In this document: piece after piece, positions 12,407 through 24,518 of the stretch
How the letters are laid out: each line of letters begins with the position of its first letter
Numbering within the stretch: position 1 is the first letter of the stretch
From: Mesodorylaimus sp. YZB2_4
Taxonomy: Eukaryota > Nematoda > Enoplea > Dorylaimida > Dorylaimidae
Reading direction: 5' to 3'
DNA: 64,000 nucleotides
Assembly (NCBI GenBank): GCA_030248295.1
Contig: JASANH010001717.1
Span: forward strand, 124,001-188,000
Program-made: the position numbers and the translations under genes
Notes under the pieces: generated by a model
Told to the model about the DNA's origin: nothing
Database searches by the model: none
What the model saw: only the letters and a program-made list of their open reading frames with translations

Positions 12407-13297
12407 GGTCACAAGGCTCATTCCGTGAGTCGTTGTGGTGTGGCTGATAAGGACCCGTGTTTAGTAAACTAAGAAATTATCGAAATGTTTTCTTTGTTGT
12501 TGGGGGGGGGGGAGATAGAAATGGAATAGGAGTGGCAGTCTGTACTCTGTACACACACCGAGGCCATTCACCACCTCCTCGATGGTGACAGTGATTCGTT
12601 CAATACGCATTTATCATGAAGGCAAGCAGCTGCATTGAGCACACTTTACGGAAAAGAAATGGCAATAAATTTTCAAATCAAATCCATACCGGGTGGGCGA
12701 CTGGTATACGACGATAGATCCTACAAACTAATGCTGTGACGTAGTCGAATTCGTTTCAGTGGCTGACACCACTTTGGCAGCAAATCGTGTCCACGCACCT
12801 TATAGGCCAGGCGACGTCTGCGTATTCAATGCTCGTTTATCATTTGAGAAATTCGATTTTAAAACGACTTATAAAAGCGTAAAAGTGGCAACGTGGAATG
12901 AGCATGATCAATAATCCTAATGGCTCATCCCGCGGTGTGTGAGAAGGACTAGCTGAGTGATGAATTTTGGACTGCTTCACGAAAGCTGGTTCAATAGTGG
13001 GCGTCATCGGGCGCGTACTAGGCGCCAATCTTATCTCTGTACCTAGTGCTGTAAACTGGTCTTTTAACACGCCTTATATGGCCTTTCGAGTGTGTACTTT
13101 TGGAATGTTGGCCTTTGTTTATAGCTCTCGAGAGAGGGCGGTTGTTTGTATTGATCGCTGGGCCTAGTTTGTCGCACTAGCGCTGCGAGGACGGTCGGGC
13201 GACGAAGAGCCTTGGCATAGTCGGTTTTGTTATTGGTGGACGGACGTGAAGGCGAAGGAACTTGTGATTGGAAACAGGGACGAGACGAGGAACTGAA
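12407..13297. other. Intergenic, upstream of the SLC13 gene
   Basis: There is a G-tract of about 10 at 12503. No gene or clear regulatory motif is recognised. ORFs here are short, and those around 13064-13576 on the minus strand lie antisense to the SLC13 first exon. Confidence 0.4.
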
Positions 13298-16200
13298 ATG
13301 GCTGGCTTCGTAAAAGTCATACGATGGATAATACGAGATATGCTGTCGTATTGGAGGAGTATTGTGATCATAGCGGCGCCCATTATTCTGGCTACCTTGC
13401 CATTGACTGTGAGAACACTGGTAAGGCAATATCATACTGCTGATGTCCTGACGTAGGTCTGGCTTGGGATTCCGATGGATCTGACCCTGTAGGGCGCCAC
13501 ATCTGACATTAATGGACATGGGTAGCGTAAAGTGGCTTTTCGTCCCAGGGGCTTGTTTCAGAGCACTAGAGCACAAATAGGAGTGTGAGTAGATGCTGAA
13601 AATACGTACCTACCTATCTACGTTTGTAATTCACGCCCACGGCGTCTTGCATTCGAAATCTGGCGCACTTTCTGCGTTGGCATACAGTATTCTTGAAAGA
13701 AGTTCTCAGTTTCTTAGCACTGCTCCGTTTTTGCCTGGAAGTGCATACTTTGTGCATAAAATCCTATCTCTTGCATTCCAATACCAAAATGCTCTGACCA
13801 TGGTTGGCAATCATAGCGTACAATTTTATGAGTTTTTTGGATAGGAAGCCAATTGCGCTTATGTCGTTCTCCTTATGGCCGTATATTGGGTGACCGAAGT
13901 GGGTAAGTATATGTTCGTCCTCGTGATACCTAAAGCCTTCATTGCACTTTCAACTACGGGTCGCCATACATTTTTTCAGCTCCGTTGCCAGTCACTGCAT
14001 TCTTGCCAATTTTCCTATTCCCTCTATTAGGAATCGCTAGTACGAAAGTCACTTGCGCGGAATATCTCAAGGTGAGTGATACCCTCTCACTTTTGCCTCC
14101 TTTGGCTGGACTAGGATTAGCATTCGGATGCAGGCTGAGAAATCCAAGATTTGATCGCACCAGATTCCTAAGATAAGTAGAAGCATCTAGGCTACCTAAA
14201 GGGGAGTCTGGAATGATCGATTGGTGAATGCTGCTCATTCTTATGCCTAATAAATCCACTAAAACGTGGATTATTGTTGCTTTAAATTGCGTCATTCTGG
14301 CACTTCTTGTGAGGAAATTTTACTGGCCAGACCGTTCGAAATTCTTGTCCTAGTGCCAGATCAATGAGTTGCAATTGCCTTCTGGCCAATATCGTGTCTC
14401 ATTTTCGAGCTGATGCGCTGTTCGGAAAGGAACGGATGAGCCTAATCAATTGGTTGCCAGAGCTGTTTTTTAAACGCTGGTGCCACTGATAGGCTGCTCC
14501 TGTCCTAATTTAGTTTGATTGACGTCAACTTGCTGACGTCATGCCCTGGTTGGGGCTAAATGAACAAATGATTAGATTTAAGAAAGCACATGTTCTGGGC
14601 CCATATTTTTTTGTTTTTGTGCTCAATTTTCTGACCCAGGCCGACTGCGTAGTGTATAGGGCTATGACACATTCCTAAAGCGTGTTGATTCCCTAAGAGC
14701 TTTATCACAGGAAGGAAAATCTAGAAAACCTCGCTTTTTCTGTTTTAGGACACTAATTTTATATTTGTTGGTGGTTTAATTATGGCAGTTGCACTGGAAG
14801 AATCAAATTTGCATAAGCGGATTGCATTACGTGTTCTTTTGTGGATGGGCGATGAGCCGCGATGGTTGGTCAGCTGATAATTTTTCCACATCTCCATGTA
14901 GGGTTTTTTACATTTATGTAGGCTAATGTTGGGATTCATGGGCACAACTGCATTTTTATCCATGTGGTAAGCACCCTGTGCTTTCCTGACTTGACCTGAA
15001 GTGACCGAGGGTACTAAACTGTTCAAGGATGAGTAACACAGCAACAGCTGCTATGATGCTACCTATAGCTATCGTGGTACTGGAAGAACTGATACGACAC
15101 GCCTTGACAGAACGAGACAAGATCGCCCCGCCATTGCTCAATGATTCGCATTTGCCAAAAAAGAGAGGCAGTGTTGGTCGAAGAGTGAGTACGATAGTTG
15201 GATGTCCTTATCAGCCCTTTTGATGACTCGATTTTAGGCCACATTAACATTTGGTGTGGAAAACAAGCACAGAAGCGATGGGTGTGTGACTCCGGGCGAA
15301 AATGACGAGTTCGAACATTTGACTGTTAGCGGACAAGAAGCCCAAAAATTAGCCACGTAAAAGAGATTATCCTTCTTGTTGCTATTTCTCTCACGGACTT
15401 TAATTTTAGATCAGCTTTCATCACTGAACGTAGATGGCTAAAAGCGGATGCTGGAACACAGACGATGGTGGAAGAAGGCGCGGCGGAGTCATCAACGGAA
15501 GCCCCTCATCATAAAATCCCTGAATTCCATCATTTACCTCGACATTTGCAAGGAATGTGTAAAGCTACCTTGCTATGTATTGCGTACGGGGCAAACCTGG
15601 GTGGCACTGGCACATTGACTGGCACTGGCCCTAATTTAATTTTTGTTGGTCAGCTGAACAGGTAAACTCATTGTTTCAGGCTCTCTACTTCGCGCAACAC
15701 ATCTTATTCTAGATTTTATCCAAATCAGACCTCAATCACTTACGTGTCGTGGTTTTTATTCGGCACCCCCTCCATGCTCCTTTGCATTTTACTAGGTTGG
15801 GCTTGGTTGGTTATCATATTTGTTGGATGGAGGTCAGGGTTTTTGTGCTTTGTGGTTCCTGGTGACAGATGGTCATAGATTTCAGGTCATTATTTGGAAG
15901 TTGCTGCAGCAAGAAAAAAGGTGGGACGTCGGATGTCCATTCCGCATTGCGTAGAAAATATGATGAACTGGGAGATATCAGGTACAAAGGTTGACTGTTT
16001 TTGTTTGGTAGCTCGCCAGTTGCCTCTAGACTCACTTACCAGTCTGGTGGTGGTAACTCTTTTTATTTCAGTTTCGCCGAATGGTCCATCACCTTCTGGT
16101 TGATCGTATTAGTCTTGCTGTGGGTACTGAGGGAACCTTTGTTTGTACCAGGATGGGATAACTGGCTTAGACTAAAAACTGGGTGAGTACATTTTTCTTT

Positions 16201-17650
16201 GAAAAACCTTCTCAGATTAAGTGCGTGCCGCTGGTTATTCTCTGAACAATATGAAATTTAAATCTAACATTGTTTAGGTATTCATCGGACGCGTGTGCAG
16301 GCATGCTCATCGCTTTCATCTTATTCATATTTCCTAACGAGAGACCAGATTTCTTCTTTGTGAGACGAGGTAAGGACCAGGGTCGTTTTGCCTTTACCCG
16401 CTGATTGTTGCTGCTTTCGGGTGCATCTACTCGCTCTCGACACCGATTGGTGCATGTCACCTTGTACCTTAGAAAAGACAGTACATAATTTGATTTTCAG
16501 ACAAACGAAAGCCAGCAAAAATACGTCGAAGCTTGATGACGTGGACCAGCATGCAAACCAAGTAAGCATATTGCTATTAAGCTTTTAGAATTTCCTCTTA
16601 CAAAAAACCTTTTTCAGGTTTCCAGTAAGTGCATGCCGCTGAGTTTTTAAAGCCAGATGCATATTTATTCACTCCTTTCAGTGGGGTGTCATCGTTTTGC
16701 TCGGTGGCGGGTTCGCATTGGCCGAAGGTGTCAAAGTAATCGATTGCTTTTCTATTATGAAACGTTTGCTTTAACATGAAAATCCTTTTTTAGCGCAGTG
16801 GCTTGTCGGCATGGTTGGGATGTACCTTAAAGGGTAGCTTAGGTGCAATGCCTCGATCAGGCATAGCATTCATTTTTCTCATACTTGTACTCTTCATAAC
16901 GGAAGTGGCAAGCAATTCAGCGACGGCAAGCATATTTACTCCAGTTGTGCTCAGTGTGGTAAGATATGTACAGAGGTTTAGGGAGCCTGCAAACTTCGGT
17001 GTGTTTGCGCGATTGTGGGAGTGGGAAGTTGTGGTTGCGAAAGTTTTTTCGAAGAGATCGAAAAAGAGCGAAATATGCCAAGAACAAGCGGCACTTACAT
17101 TACGTAGCTTTTATCTTTTAATCTTTCACAACCACAACTCTCCTAGAAACTCACAACGATAACACAAACAAACCTGAAGTATGAATAGACTTCGCGTACT
17201 TTTACAATCACACAAATACGCCGAAGTCTGAAGGGGCATGCACGGACTGCAAAGAAAGCACTCGGAAGGCCCTGCTGTGAGAATGATTCATGATGCAGAT
17301 TCGTTTCAGGCTGAAAGCCTTCGTGTCAATCCACTCTATTTCGGGTTACCTTCCACGCTGGCTGCATCGTTCGCCTTTATGCTCCCGGTAGCCACACCCC
17401 CAAATGCTATTGTTTATGAAAGTCGCATGATTAGGGTCATCGATATGGTAAGCCAATCTATTATGCTCTGTGGTGTCGGCTCTATTCTGAACCTTTTTAG
17501 ATCCTAGCCGGCTTTGTCATGAATTTACTATGCATGTGCGTCACTCTGATCAATATCCATACTTGGTCATATTTCTTGTTCGGGCTGGGTAGTTTGCCCG
17601 CCTGGGCTGAGAGGAATGTGACAGCTGTTAGCAACAATACTTTGTGCTAG
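13298..17650 (+). CDS. SLC13-family sodium-coupled anion (di/tricarboxylate-type) cotransporter
   Basis: Eighteen coding exons join in frame to about 651 residues: 13298-13420, 13845-13902, 13980-14071, 14749-14864, 14922-14966, 15028-15184, 15238-15356, 15410-15661, 15713-15832, 15886-15981, 16072-16182, 16278-16369, 16501-16561, 16618-16624, 16682-16735, 16794-16958, 17310-17447, 17501-17650. Family landmarks are [25 protein letters not shown], the first SNT motif (about 147-149), [22 protein letters not shown] and the second SN motif (SNSATAS, about 541). These proteins are multi-pass plasma-membrane carriers moving Na+ with dicarboxylates, citrate or sulfate; SNT motifs line the binding sites. 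Carboxylate substrates are likelier than sulfate by resemblance, but not proven. It ends in possible glycosylation sites ([13 protein letters not shown]). The exon at 16618-16624 is only 7 nt. Confidence 0.93.
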
Positions 17651-18936
17651 TCAATCCGAGTTTAGATCAGGTATTTTGTGCTATTGCTCTCATTTGTGGA
17701 GTGCGATCCTTCTAGGCTCAATTTTATAATTCTGACGCTCCTGAGTGTTGTTCCATCGATCATATGTTCATACCATGGCAATGCTAATGTGAGAACGAGA
17801 TTTTAGGGACAAATAGCCGATCCAGTGCTAACGGTTTCGTGATCGACTGTACGAGTATATATCATTTTTCCTCATGTTAGACGCATGCTCATATTTGCTA
17901 TACATCACAGTTTGGAACAAGTTCTTCCCCGCACCTTCCTCATGTGGCCTGCTGGTAAACATAGGTATGGAAACATGTGAGCTAGCTGGAAGCATGTGAA
18001 CTAAACCAGTCTGGGCTCAAGTGGTCTAACAGGAAATCGAACCTGTTTCCATGCCTGAACCCCCTGCACATTGCACTTCCAGGGGCTGCGTGGGTGTCTG
18101 TGAATGTTAGTTAACTCACAAAATCTTAGTGGAGAGCGAGTTCGAAACTCGGTCAGAGCAAACATTTTTTGGAACATATTTACCATATTTCTCAGCCCAT
18201 TGATGTCCAAAATATTTGAAAGAGTATGCAGTGATCAGCATGCTGATATCGCGAGGTTGTGGGACTGGACAGGTGTGCGAATGATGAGCGAGCCCTGGAA
18301 AACTGTTGCTTCAATTCTCACATGCGATTAGTCGAGCCTTTGTGAACGTGTTCCGCCCCGAGGTCCCATTTAGGGGCTCCCCACATGCTGTAGTTCCCCT
18401 GAAGTAGTGCGGGGTGTGCTGGGATCAATTCCACGGAGGTACTGCCATGATGTTCAGAGTGCAGAAGGCGAAAACTGAGGCGATTACGTATTCTGCGAGA
18501 GCGTCAAATGAGAAAAGGTTCCCCCGATTATCTAACCCAACATATAATACCCTATTTTAGAAATCTGATCACCTTTTCAATCATCGCAACATTCTGAATC
18601 TTGATTAGATTTTAAGAATAAAATCTTTACTTTCAGGGCGAACTTTGGGGTCAAAATGTGTCAGAAGTTTTTTTATTTTCTCCTTCAAATAACTGTTTAC
18701 ACGAAATGTTTTCGAGCCTCGGACCCATAAAAAGTAATAATATCCCCGCTATAGTATTTCAGTATTTCGTAATAGGATGTTTTATTGCGAAAAAAAATCT
18801 GAAATTTTCCTTTCTCACACCGGATCTTAGTTAAATTATGATTATAGCCACCCTTCCACTCACATACTGCACGTCACGGAAACCCTACCAGCACATTGTT
18901 TTTCACATTTACGGACAATGATGCGAAAAAGTGTAT
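17651..18936. other. Intergenic between convergent SLC13 and GPCR genes
   Basis: No gene is recognised. Two short stretches resemble tRNA T-arms (AGGTTCGATTTCC on the minus strand near 18035; GAGTTCGAAACTC near 18130), perhaps SINE debris. Confidence 0.35.
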
Positions 18937-20302
18937 TCATTGCTGCGGCGCATTTTTCTTTTTTCGATGAAAAATCCATTGTCCAGCATAAATCGAAATA
19001 TTTAGGGCAAACTGGGCATAATATACGCAAATGGCAAAATGAAAAAGTGTTGGGGCACGTCTCCTCGGTTCGTTTTCCTCATCCGTGATCGCACGTCCAA
19101 TCAGCATCCACAGTCTGTAGGTAAAGATGGGGAAATTGAAAATCAAGTAAACTATTGATTTTGTCATGATCAATCGAGTAGCGTATCGATAAGCTGCCAT
19201 TTGCGGTCTGACCACTAATTTCCAACGGAAAATTGTATGTATTAGATTCATCGAGTGTTGCGTTGAATGATAAGCTATGTTATCAGGTTGCTGATAAGGT
19301 ATCGTATGCTGGGTTAGATAGTCATTCGAATCTTTTCTCGATTGAATATTAGTGGATAAAGCGTTTCGACGTCTTTGAAATTTTGCACGACGACGATGAA
19401 CATTTTGGATCAACCTCGCTGCCACAAAGGCGTTCAGGGAAAAGATAGCCAAAAAAGGGATGCTTAGAGTGATGAACGTGTCGTAGACTGTGTAGATTCG
19501 ATAGAATACTTCCGGATCGACCATGATGCGACATTCGAAGCGAACTTTTGAGAGCACAGTTGAACTAGTGGTGTTCACCATTTGCATTGTGTGGTCACCA
19601 ACCAGGGGGACACTGGCACTGATAGCCAGCGTCCAAGAATTGATCAATAAGCCTACCAGGGTGATCAGGGCTAATCGAGTGGTGGTTGCTCTGCGGCTGA
19701 AAATAAGACTTGGACATCACCAAAATGTACAATATAACACTTGCAAGCCCCGACGCTTGGTTGAGCTTAATTGCAAACAGACTGCCTCAGTCCATCGTGA
19801 AGAAAAAACAGGCAGATCTGTGGGATCTATGTTCTACCACGGCACCATTTACTGCATTGTTAGCTTTTTACGCATCACTCATTTGTCAATAGGCCTAGAC
19901 CTTCATGTGTTAAAAGTCACTTGACTACTGCATTACGTGCAATTACCTCAGTATGACGCTTCTTTGACCAATTTTCTTTTGTCGATAAGCTTGAGCGATT
20001 TCTGCCGTCGAAACTGCTACAAACCATGCCGACAGGAAAGCGCATGTTTGCGACACGAATATCATGGCTGAGCATACACCCGGCAGATCGTGCCACTCAA
20101 TGCCAATATCTTTCAACCAAGATATGAATAGACACACGAAAAATGTCAGATCACTTATAGCCACAGACACCAAATATGGCGTCAAACGACTTCTTTGAAA
20201 GAGCTTGCTGCGCCTGTAGATAAACAAGCAGATAAGATTACCAATTATGCCAAATGTTATGAGAATGCCAGCGTAGTTTTTCCAATTTTTTCTGTTTTCC
20301 AT
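18937..20302 (-). CDS. Rhodopsin-class GPCR, peptide-receptor-like
   Basis: Two exons are inferred: 19947-20302 and 18937-19696, joined in phase 2 over a 250-base intron, giving about 371 residues. TM1 reads GIIGNLICLFIYRRSK, TM2 contains AISDLTFFVCLF, and TM3 follows a conserved Cys (GVCSAMIFVSQTCAFLSAWF). TM5, TM6 (after a long basic third intracellular loop) and TM7 (FALNISIYAGQW) follow. Two class signatures are atypical: after TM3 there is STAEIAQAYR instead of DRY, and TM7 lacks NPxxY. It is a clear paralogue of the intronless receptor at 52581-54116 (shared GNxxCLxxYRRS, WLKxxGIxWHD, FLSAWxV). The acceptor just upstream (near 20318) suggests a 5' exon, so the N-terminus may be longer. 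The ligand is unknown. Confidence 0.85.
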
Positions 20303-22602
20303 TTTTGAAGTTGTCCTGAAAGAGAAGTGACAATACACCGGGAAATTCGGTGAGTTTTTTACAATCCGTCCACTACCGTACCAGTGGCGGACGGACAGTG
20401 GAATGCTAGTCTGTAGATCGTGAAGCCGTAAAACAGCGACCAGTGCCTAAAATAACTACAGCACTGTGCAGTGTAAGCCGAAACAGTCAGGGCCCAAGGC
20501 AAGAGGCACAGAAGTGGCGGCCTGTAAAGCTGATGTTCAGCAGCTTCTGTCCCGCTGAATGCGAGTTTTATGCTGAAGCCGAGGCCATGCTTTACCCTTG
20601 ATTTAGTAGGAAGCAATGGTGATTGAAGCATTATACCTAACGTACAAGGTTGGAGCTGAGCCATAGCCAGGCATTTGCATTCTTTTACCGCCTTTACGGA
20701 TAGCAAAAGGACACAGAAAGTCTGTCTGTCAGCCCAGCCAACATATCTTTCCATAACACGCGGCTATAATAAACTAAACCCCCAGCTACCAGCCCCAATC
20801 GTGGGACATAGAGCGGGTCGTTTAGGCAGGAGGACGAGGCGAGGTCGTCTGGGACCATGACCGTGAAAAGGAACTGATAAAATATGAATACATTCCCCGC
20901 CCTCTTACTAATAGAATGGGGAGCTTGTCAAATGATGGCTGCCTATTTTCCTGCCCAACTCGGTAAAAGCGGACATAATTGCGTCCTGAGTAAAAGCGAG
21001 GATGTTGATAAGGAGGCCCAGTCCCGAAGAGCTCGGAGAAAGCATACAAATGAGCTAGAATCGGTAAAAAATCTTTCCCATGGCGAAACGTTCTGTGGTC
21101 ATCTCGTGCGCATCATGCAATGAATCCTTCAAAAGGTCTCAAGGTCAGATTTCCTCATTTTTCTTTTCCATTACGACAGCATTGTGCAGGTTTGAGGCTA
21201 AAACAAGCCCAACAGGGACGAAAAATTCACCTTCGAGTCGTGAAATTTGTATAAATACTCAAAAAAAAAATATCATGACAATTCGTCTGTTTCAACCTTT
21301 CCAGAAAGATAGAAGATTGACAGCTTTCACACTTTGGCGGCTTGGGAAAATGAGCGGCCATTGTTTGGATATAGAGACAGGATCAGCCCCTTTACATATA
21401 ATTCTTACAAAAACTTGAGCAGACAAATTGTTTGAAACTTCCCGCACGCACGTTGTCTCCCTTGGGTGCACCTTTCCGACAAAAATCATCATTCAGAGAA
21501 GTGGGTGAATTTTTAAATCGCCCTGGTGACACGACCATCTGTTATAATGTTTGTAATTTTCATCTATCTACGGGGACAACCTGTCTTTCCCACGTCCAGC
21601 TGGTCAGAGACAAATTTAAACATCCGTTTCCTTGTGTCTAGAAAATACAAGTTTCCTTTTTTTGGTGCAAGTAACACTGACCTTGAAGAATGCCAGCGCC
21701 TCATATCGTGCACTGGATGCGAATACTGTCATTCTATTGAATGTTTTCCTGCTGGGCCCTTTTCTCGGTACACGATTGATTCTTAGTCTTCAGCGGCAGC
21801 TCACAGATTGGAATAAAAACTCTTTGCTTAAAGATTTCGCCAGGAAAGATGAAATTTCAATGAGGTTTTTCCAGCTAAGGCACATTCAAGGAGGGGACAA
21901 ATTTAGGCGGAAATGCATATTTCTGCTAGTTTTTGATGCAATTGTTAACCCTATCCTATAAAGAAAAAGTCTGAATCAGTATCCTATTATATATTCAAAA
22001 ATATGTTCAGAGGCCAAGAATCATCTAATCTTCAGTAATCACTGATTTCAGCGGCATACCGTGAATATGAACTCAAAGACCCAGACAGAAATGTACAGTT
22101 GGTTTTACAGTAGTACAAGGCGAGTATCTGACGCTGGCATGCAAGTTCGACATTAGATCTTTTACTCCCAAAATCGGCCAAGCACCCTTCCAGCGTATCC
22201 GATCCGCTCAATTTGCACTTCCTTGCCTTTTTTTACCCGTTTCAAAATCGAAAATATCAGGGCAGGGTATCGATGGGTGGCTTATATCTCAGGTGCCAAC
22301 ACTACCATGGAGAATCGCTGTATTTGACCCAGGGAATTCTAGAAGGGGCACAAAATGAGTATTCATATTATTAGTATAGTTCCTTACGTATGTGTTCATA
22401 CAGTATTACACATTACATTACACAAACACAGTCATTCTACAAGGTATGTGTAATAAATAAATTCTCAGGGACCTTATGGGACTTGCTGCATGAATGTACT
22501 GTATTGCACTGCTATGGAATGGTGTCATGCTGCTGCTGTTCGCCTTGTTTGACCATGTTAGTGGTTGAAGTTTTTTTCAAGCTGAAACTGCATTAGGACA
22601 AA

Positions 22603-22825
22603 GTATACTCTAGAATCGATATCAGAATGTTAAAAAAGAGAAATATTCAGATTCAGCACCCACGTATATTACGGAAGTAGCCAAAATTTTGGATCTGTCT
22701 ATATTATTTTAAAAGTCACAAATTTTCATTTCCAATGGTCAATCGAGGATTTCGACGTTTTTGTACAGAGGTACGGTAAGTCCACAATTTCGGCTACCCC
22801 CTTTTTAATTAAAATATGTGGGTGC
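22603..22825. repeat. Decayed copy of the fold-back MITE
   Basis: The left part matches the ABCC-intron element (CTCTAGAATCGATATCAG, then ATTCAGATTCAGCACCCACGT and AGCCAAAATTTTGGA). The right part ends in the inverted AAATATGTGGGTGC. The arms are diverged and the outermost termini are lost. Confidence 0.5.
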
Positions 22826-23866
22826 TTAAGATCACACTTTTATCTTTTTAGAGTTGAATGATCTGATGCAGGAATCGCTCTGCGATAAATGAGTCTTTGG
22901 CATAAACAAAATTTAAGACTCAATTTCTTACGTTGCCGTTTTTTCGAGCCAATGTGCTTTTAATTATTCAATTTAGCGCCATCAGTCATTCAATTTTTTA
23001 AGTTTGGGAAATTATTATGATTTCAGTTTTTCACTCTGCTTTGTCAAAACTGTCGCCAAGCCAACGGGATGAGTCACAGACTTGGTGCCCGTAGCGAAGT
23101 GCGCATGATTTACACGTACGACTCTCCAAAACATGATTTGGCCTGGGGAAACTATTCGGGGGAAAATCGATCTAGTGGATCTTAGGAAGCGAGAAAAAGG
23201 AAAAGAATGGTTGTGTGGTCGTAAACCCTGTTAAGACGTTCGTCATTGAGCCCTATTTTTAGTAATGCCAACGACAGGGCTGACAGCTGACAGTCCTTTG
23301 AATAGACGCGTTGCTTGTATGGAATTCTTTACCGAGTGACACTTTGACAAAAGGATTACATGTTGCATGTATGAGCTGCATGTGCTGCATGTGCTATAGA
23401 AATCCTTGCATGTGGTTTTCATATCATAACTGACTGCCTCTAATTTTAATATCGTTTGGTTTTGGTATTATGCATCAATAGATTTGTGCGCTCCAGAGAG
23501 CGCTTCGTCTTTAAAAATAGCACACTCGGTGTACAAAGAGATGAAAAAGCAAAAAGACAATTTTCAAGGTTTTATATTGGATGAGTATTATGGAAGGCAC
23601 CCACGAGAACAGGGTTTGAAAAAATATTCAGTAGGTATTCAACTCTAGCGATGGCGTGTGTAGTATTTTGGGGTGTGAATAGAGAGCGCTATAGACTCAA
23701 GCCATGCGTGTAATTAGTTGGTTTCATAAATTAGGTCCATATGGGCTCTGTCTGTGCCCCTTGGTTCTGATGCGCCAAAAATTATGCATTGAACTCTCAC
23801 TGCACCATACCTCAGGTAGGTTTTTGTCATTTTCATGAAGCCACTCAGGATATAAGCTACAGTGCG

Positions 23867-24181
23867 CTAGTGTATCTTAGGGTTAAAATATGTGACAGAT
23901 GTGGTGAGGGGCTGATTACGGAATACTTTGTAAAAATATGCAAATAATTTTGCTAGCCTAGAATTTTTCGCATAAATAAAAGATGGGAGAAGTTGAAACA
24001 TGTTACGTAACTTATGAATAAGGCACATTCTGCATACATTCTCGTCAACATACTGTAGGTATCTGGCAAGAACCTGGAAATTCCCAGGGTCGCATCCGAG
24101 AACAATTTCATCTTGATTTCTCTTTCTTTGCTTGTATTCCAAAGCGGTCCAGACTCTATTCATAATTAACCTTTGCTTCAA
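23867..24181 (-). CDS. Unrecognised ORF, 104 codons
   Basis: One ATG-initiated open frame with balanced composition, including DEIVLGCDPGNFQVLARYL and several Cys, ends at TAG at 23867. No signal peptide, domain or intron is recognised. No neighbour shares its strand closely except the Clc-like gene, whose stop lies at 24519. It may be an exon of an undetected gene, a transposon remnant, or chance. Confidence 0.25.
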   Translation of the reverse strand: MKQRLIMNRVWTALEYKQRKRNQDEIVLGCDPGNFQVLARYLQYVDENVCRMCLIHKLRNMFQLLPSFIYAKNSRLAKLFAYFYKVFRNQPLTTSVTYFNPKIH

Positions 24182-24518
24182 CTGAAGCTGATATTAACAA
24201 GCAGGACATGCTTTTATTCTTGCCAATATGCTGTTCGACTACAGGCACAAACATTGAACAATAGCCTACCTACGTCAAATGAGCCTCCTAGCTCTAGCAA
24301 ACTATACTTTAAGCAAATTGCCTTCCCGTTCACCCTAATGCTTAAGGACAAGCATGCTAAAAATAATTATATCAGTCAAAACAGCTAACTTTATAAAATT
24401 TCTAAAAATATAATAGGTTTTCCAATTACCCCTAAAATGTTACCACGAATGTACTTTTCCGTAATGTGCACTCTGACTATGCTTATCGTATTATGCGCAA
24501 GCTGGTAAAACTAACTGC

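Larger units (their letters stand above)
20339..24518. other. Gene-poor interval of about 4 kb
   Basis: No confident gene. It contains a decayed copy of the fold-back MITE (about 22603-22825) and one open frame on the minus strand at 23867-24181 (listed separately). Other ORFs are short and low in coding character. Confidence 0.4.

Noticed and set aside
13064-13576. Minus-strand open frame of 170 codons, Ser/Pro/Tyr-rich
   Set aside because: It is antisense to SLC13 exon 1 (13298-13420), which is strongly supported by phase and by its TM1 text; the minus frame has no domain.
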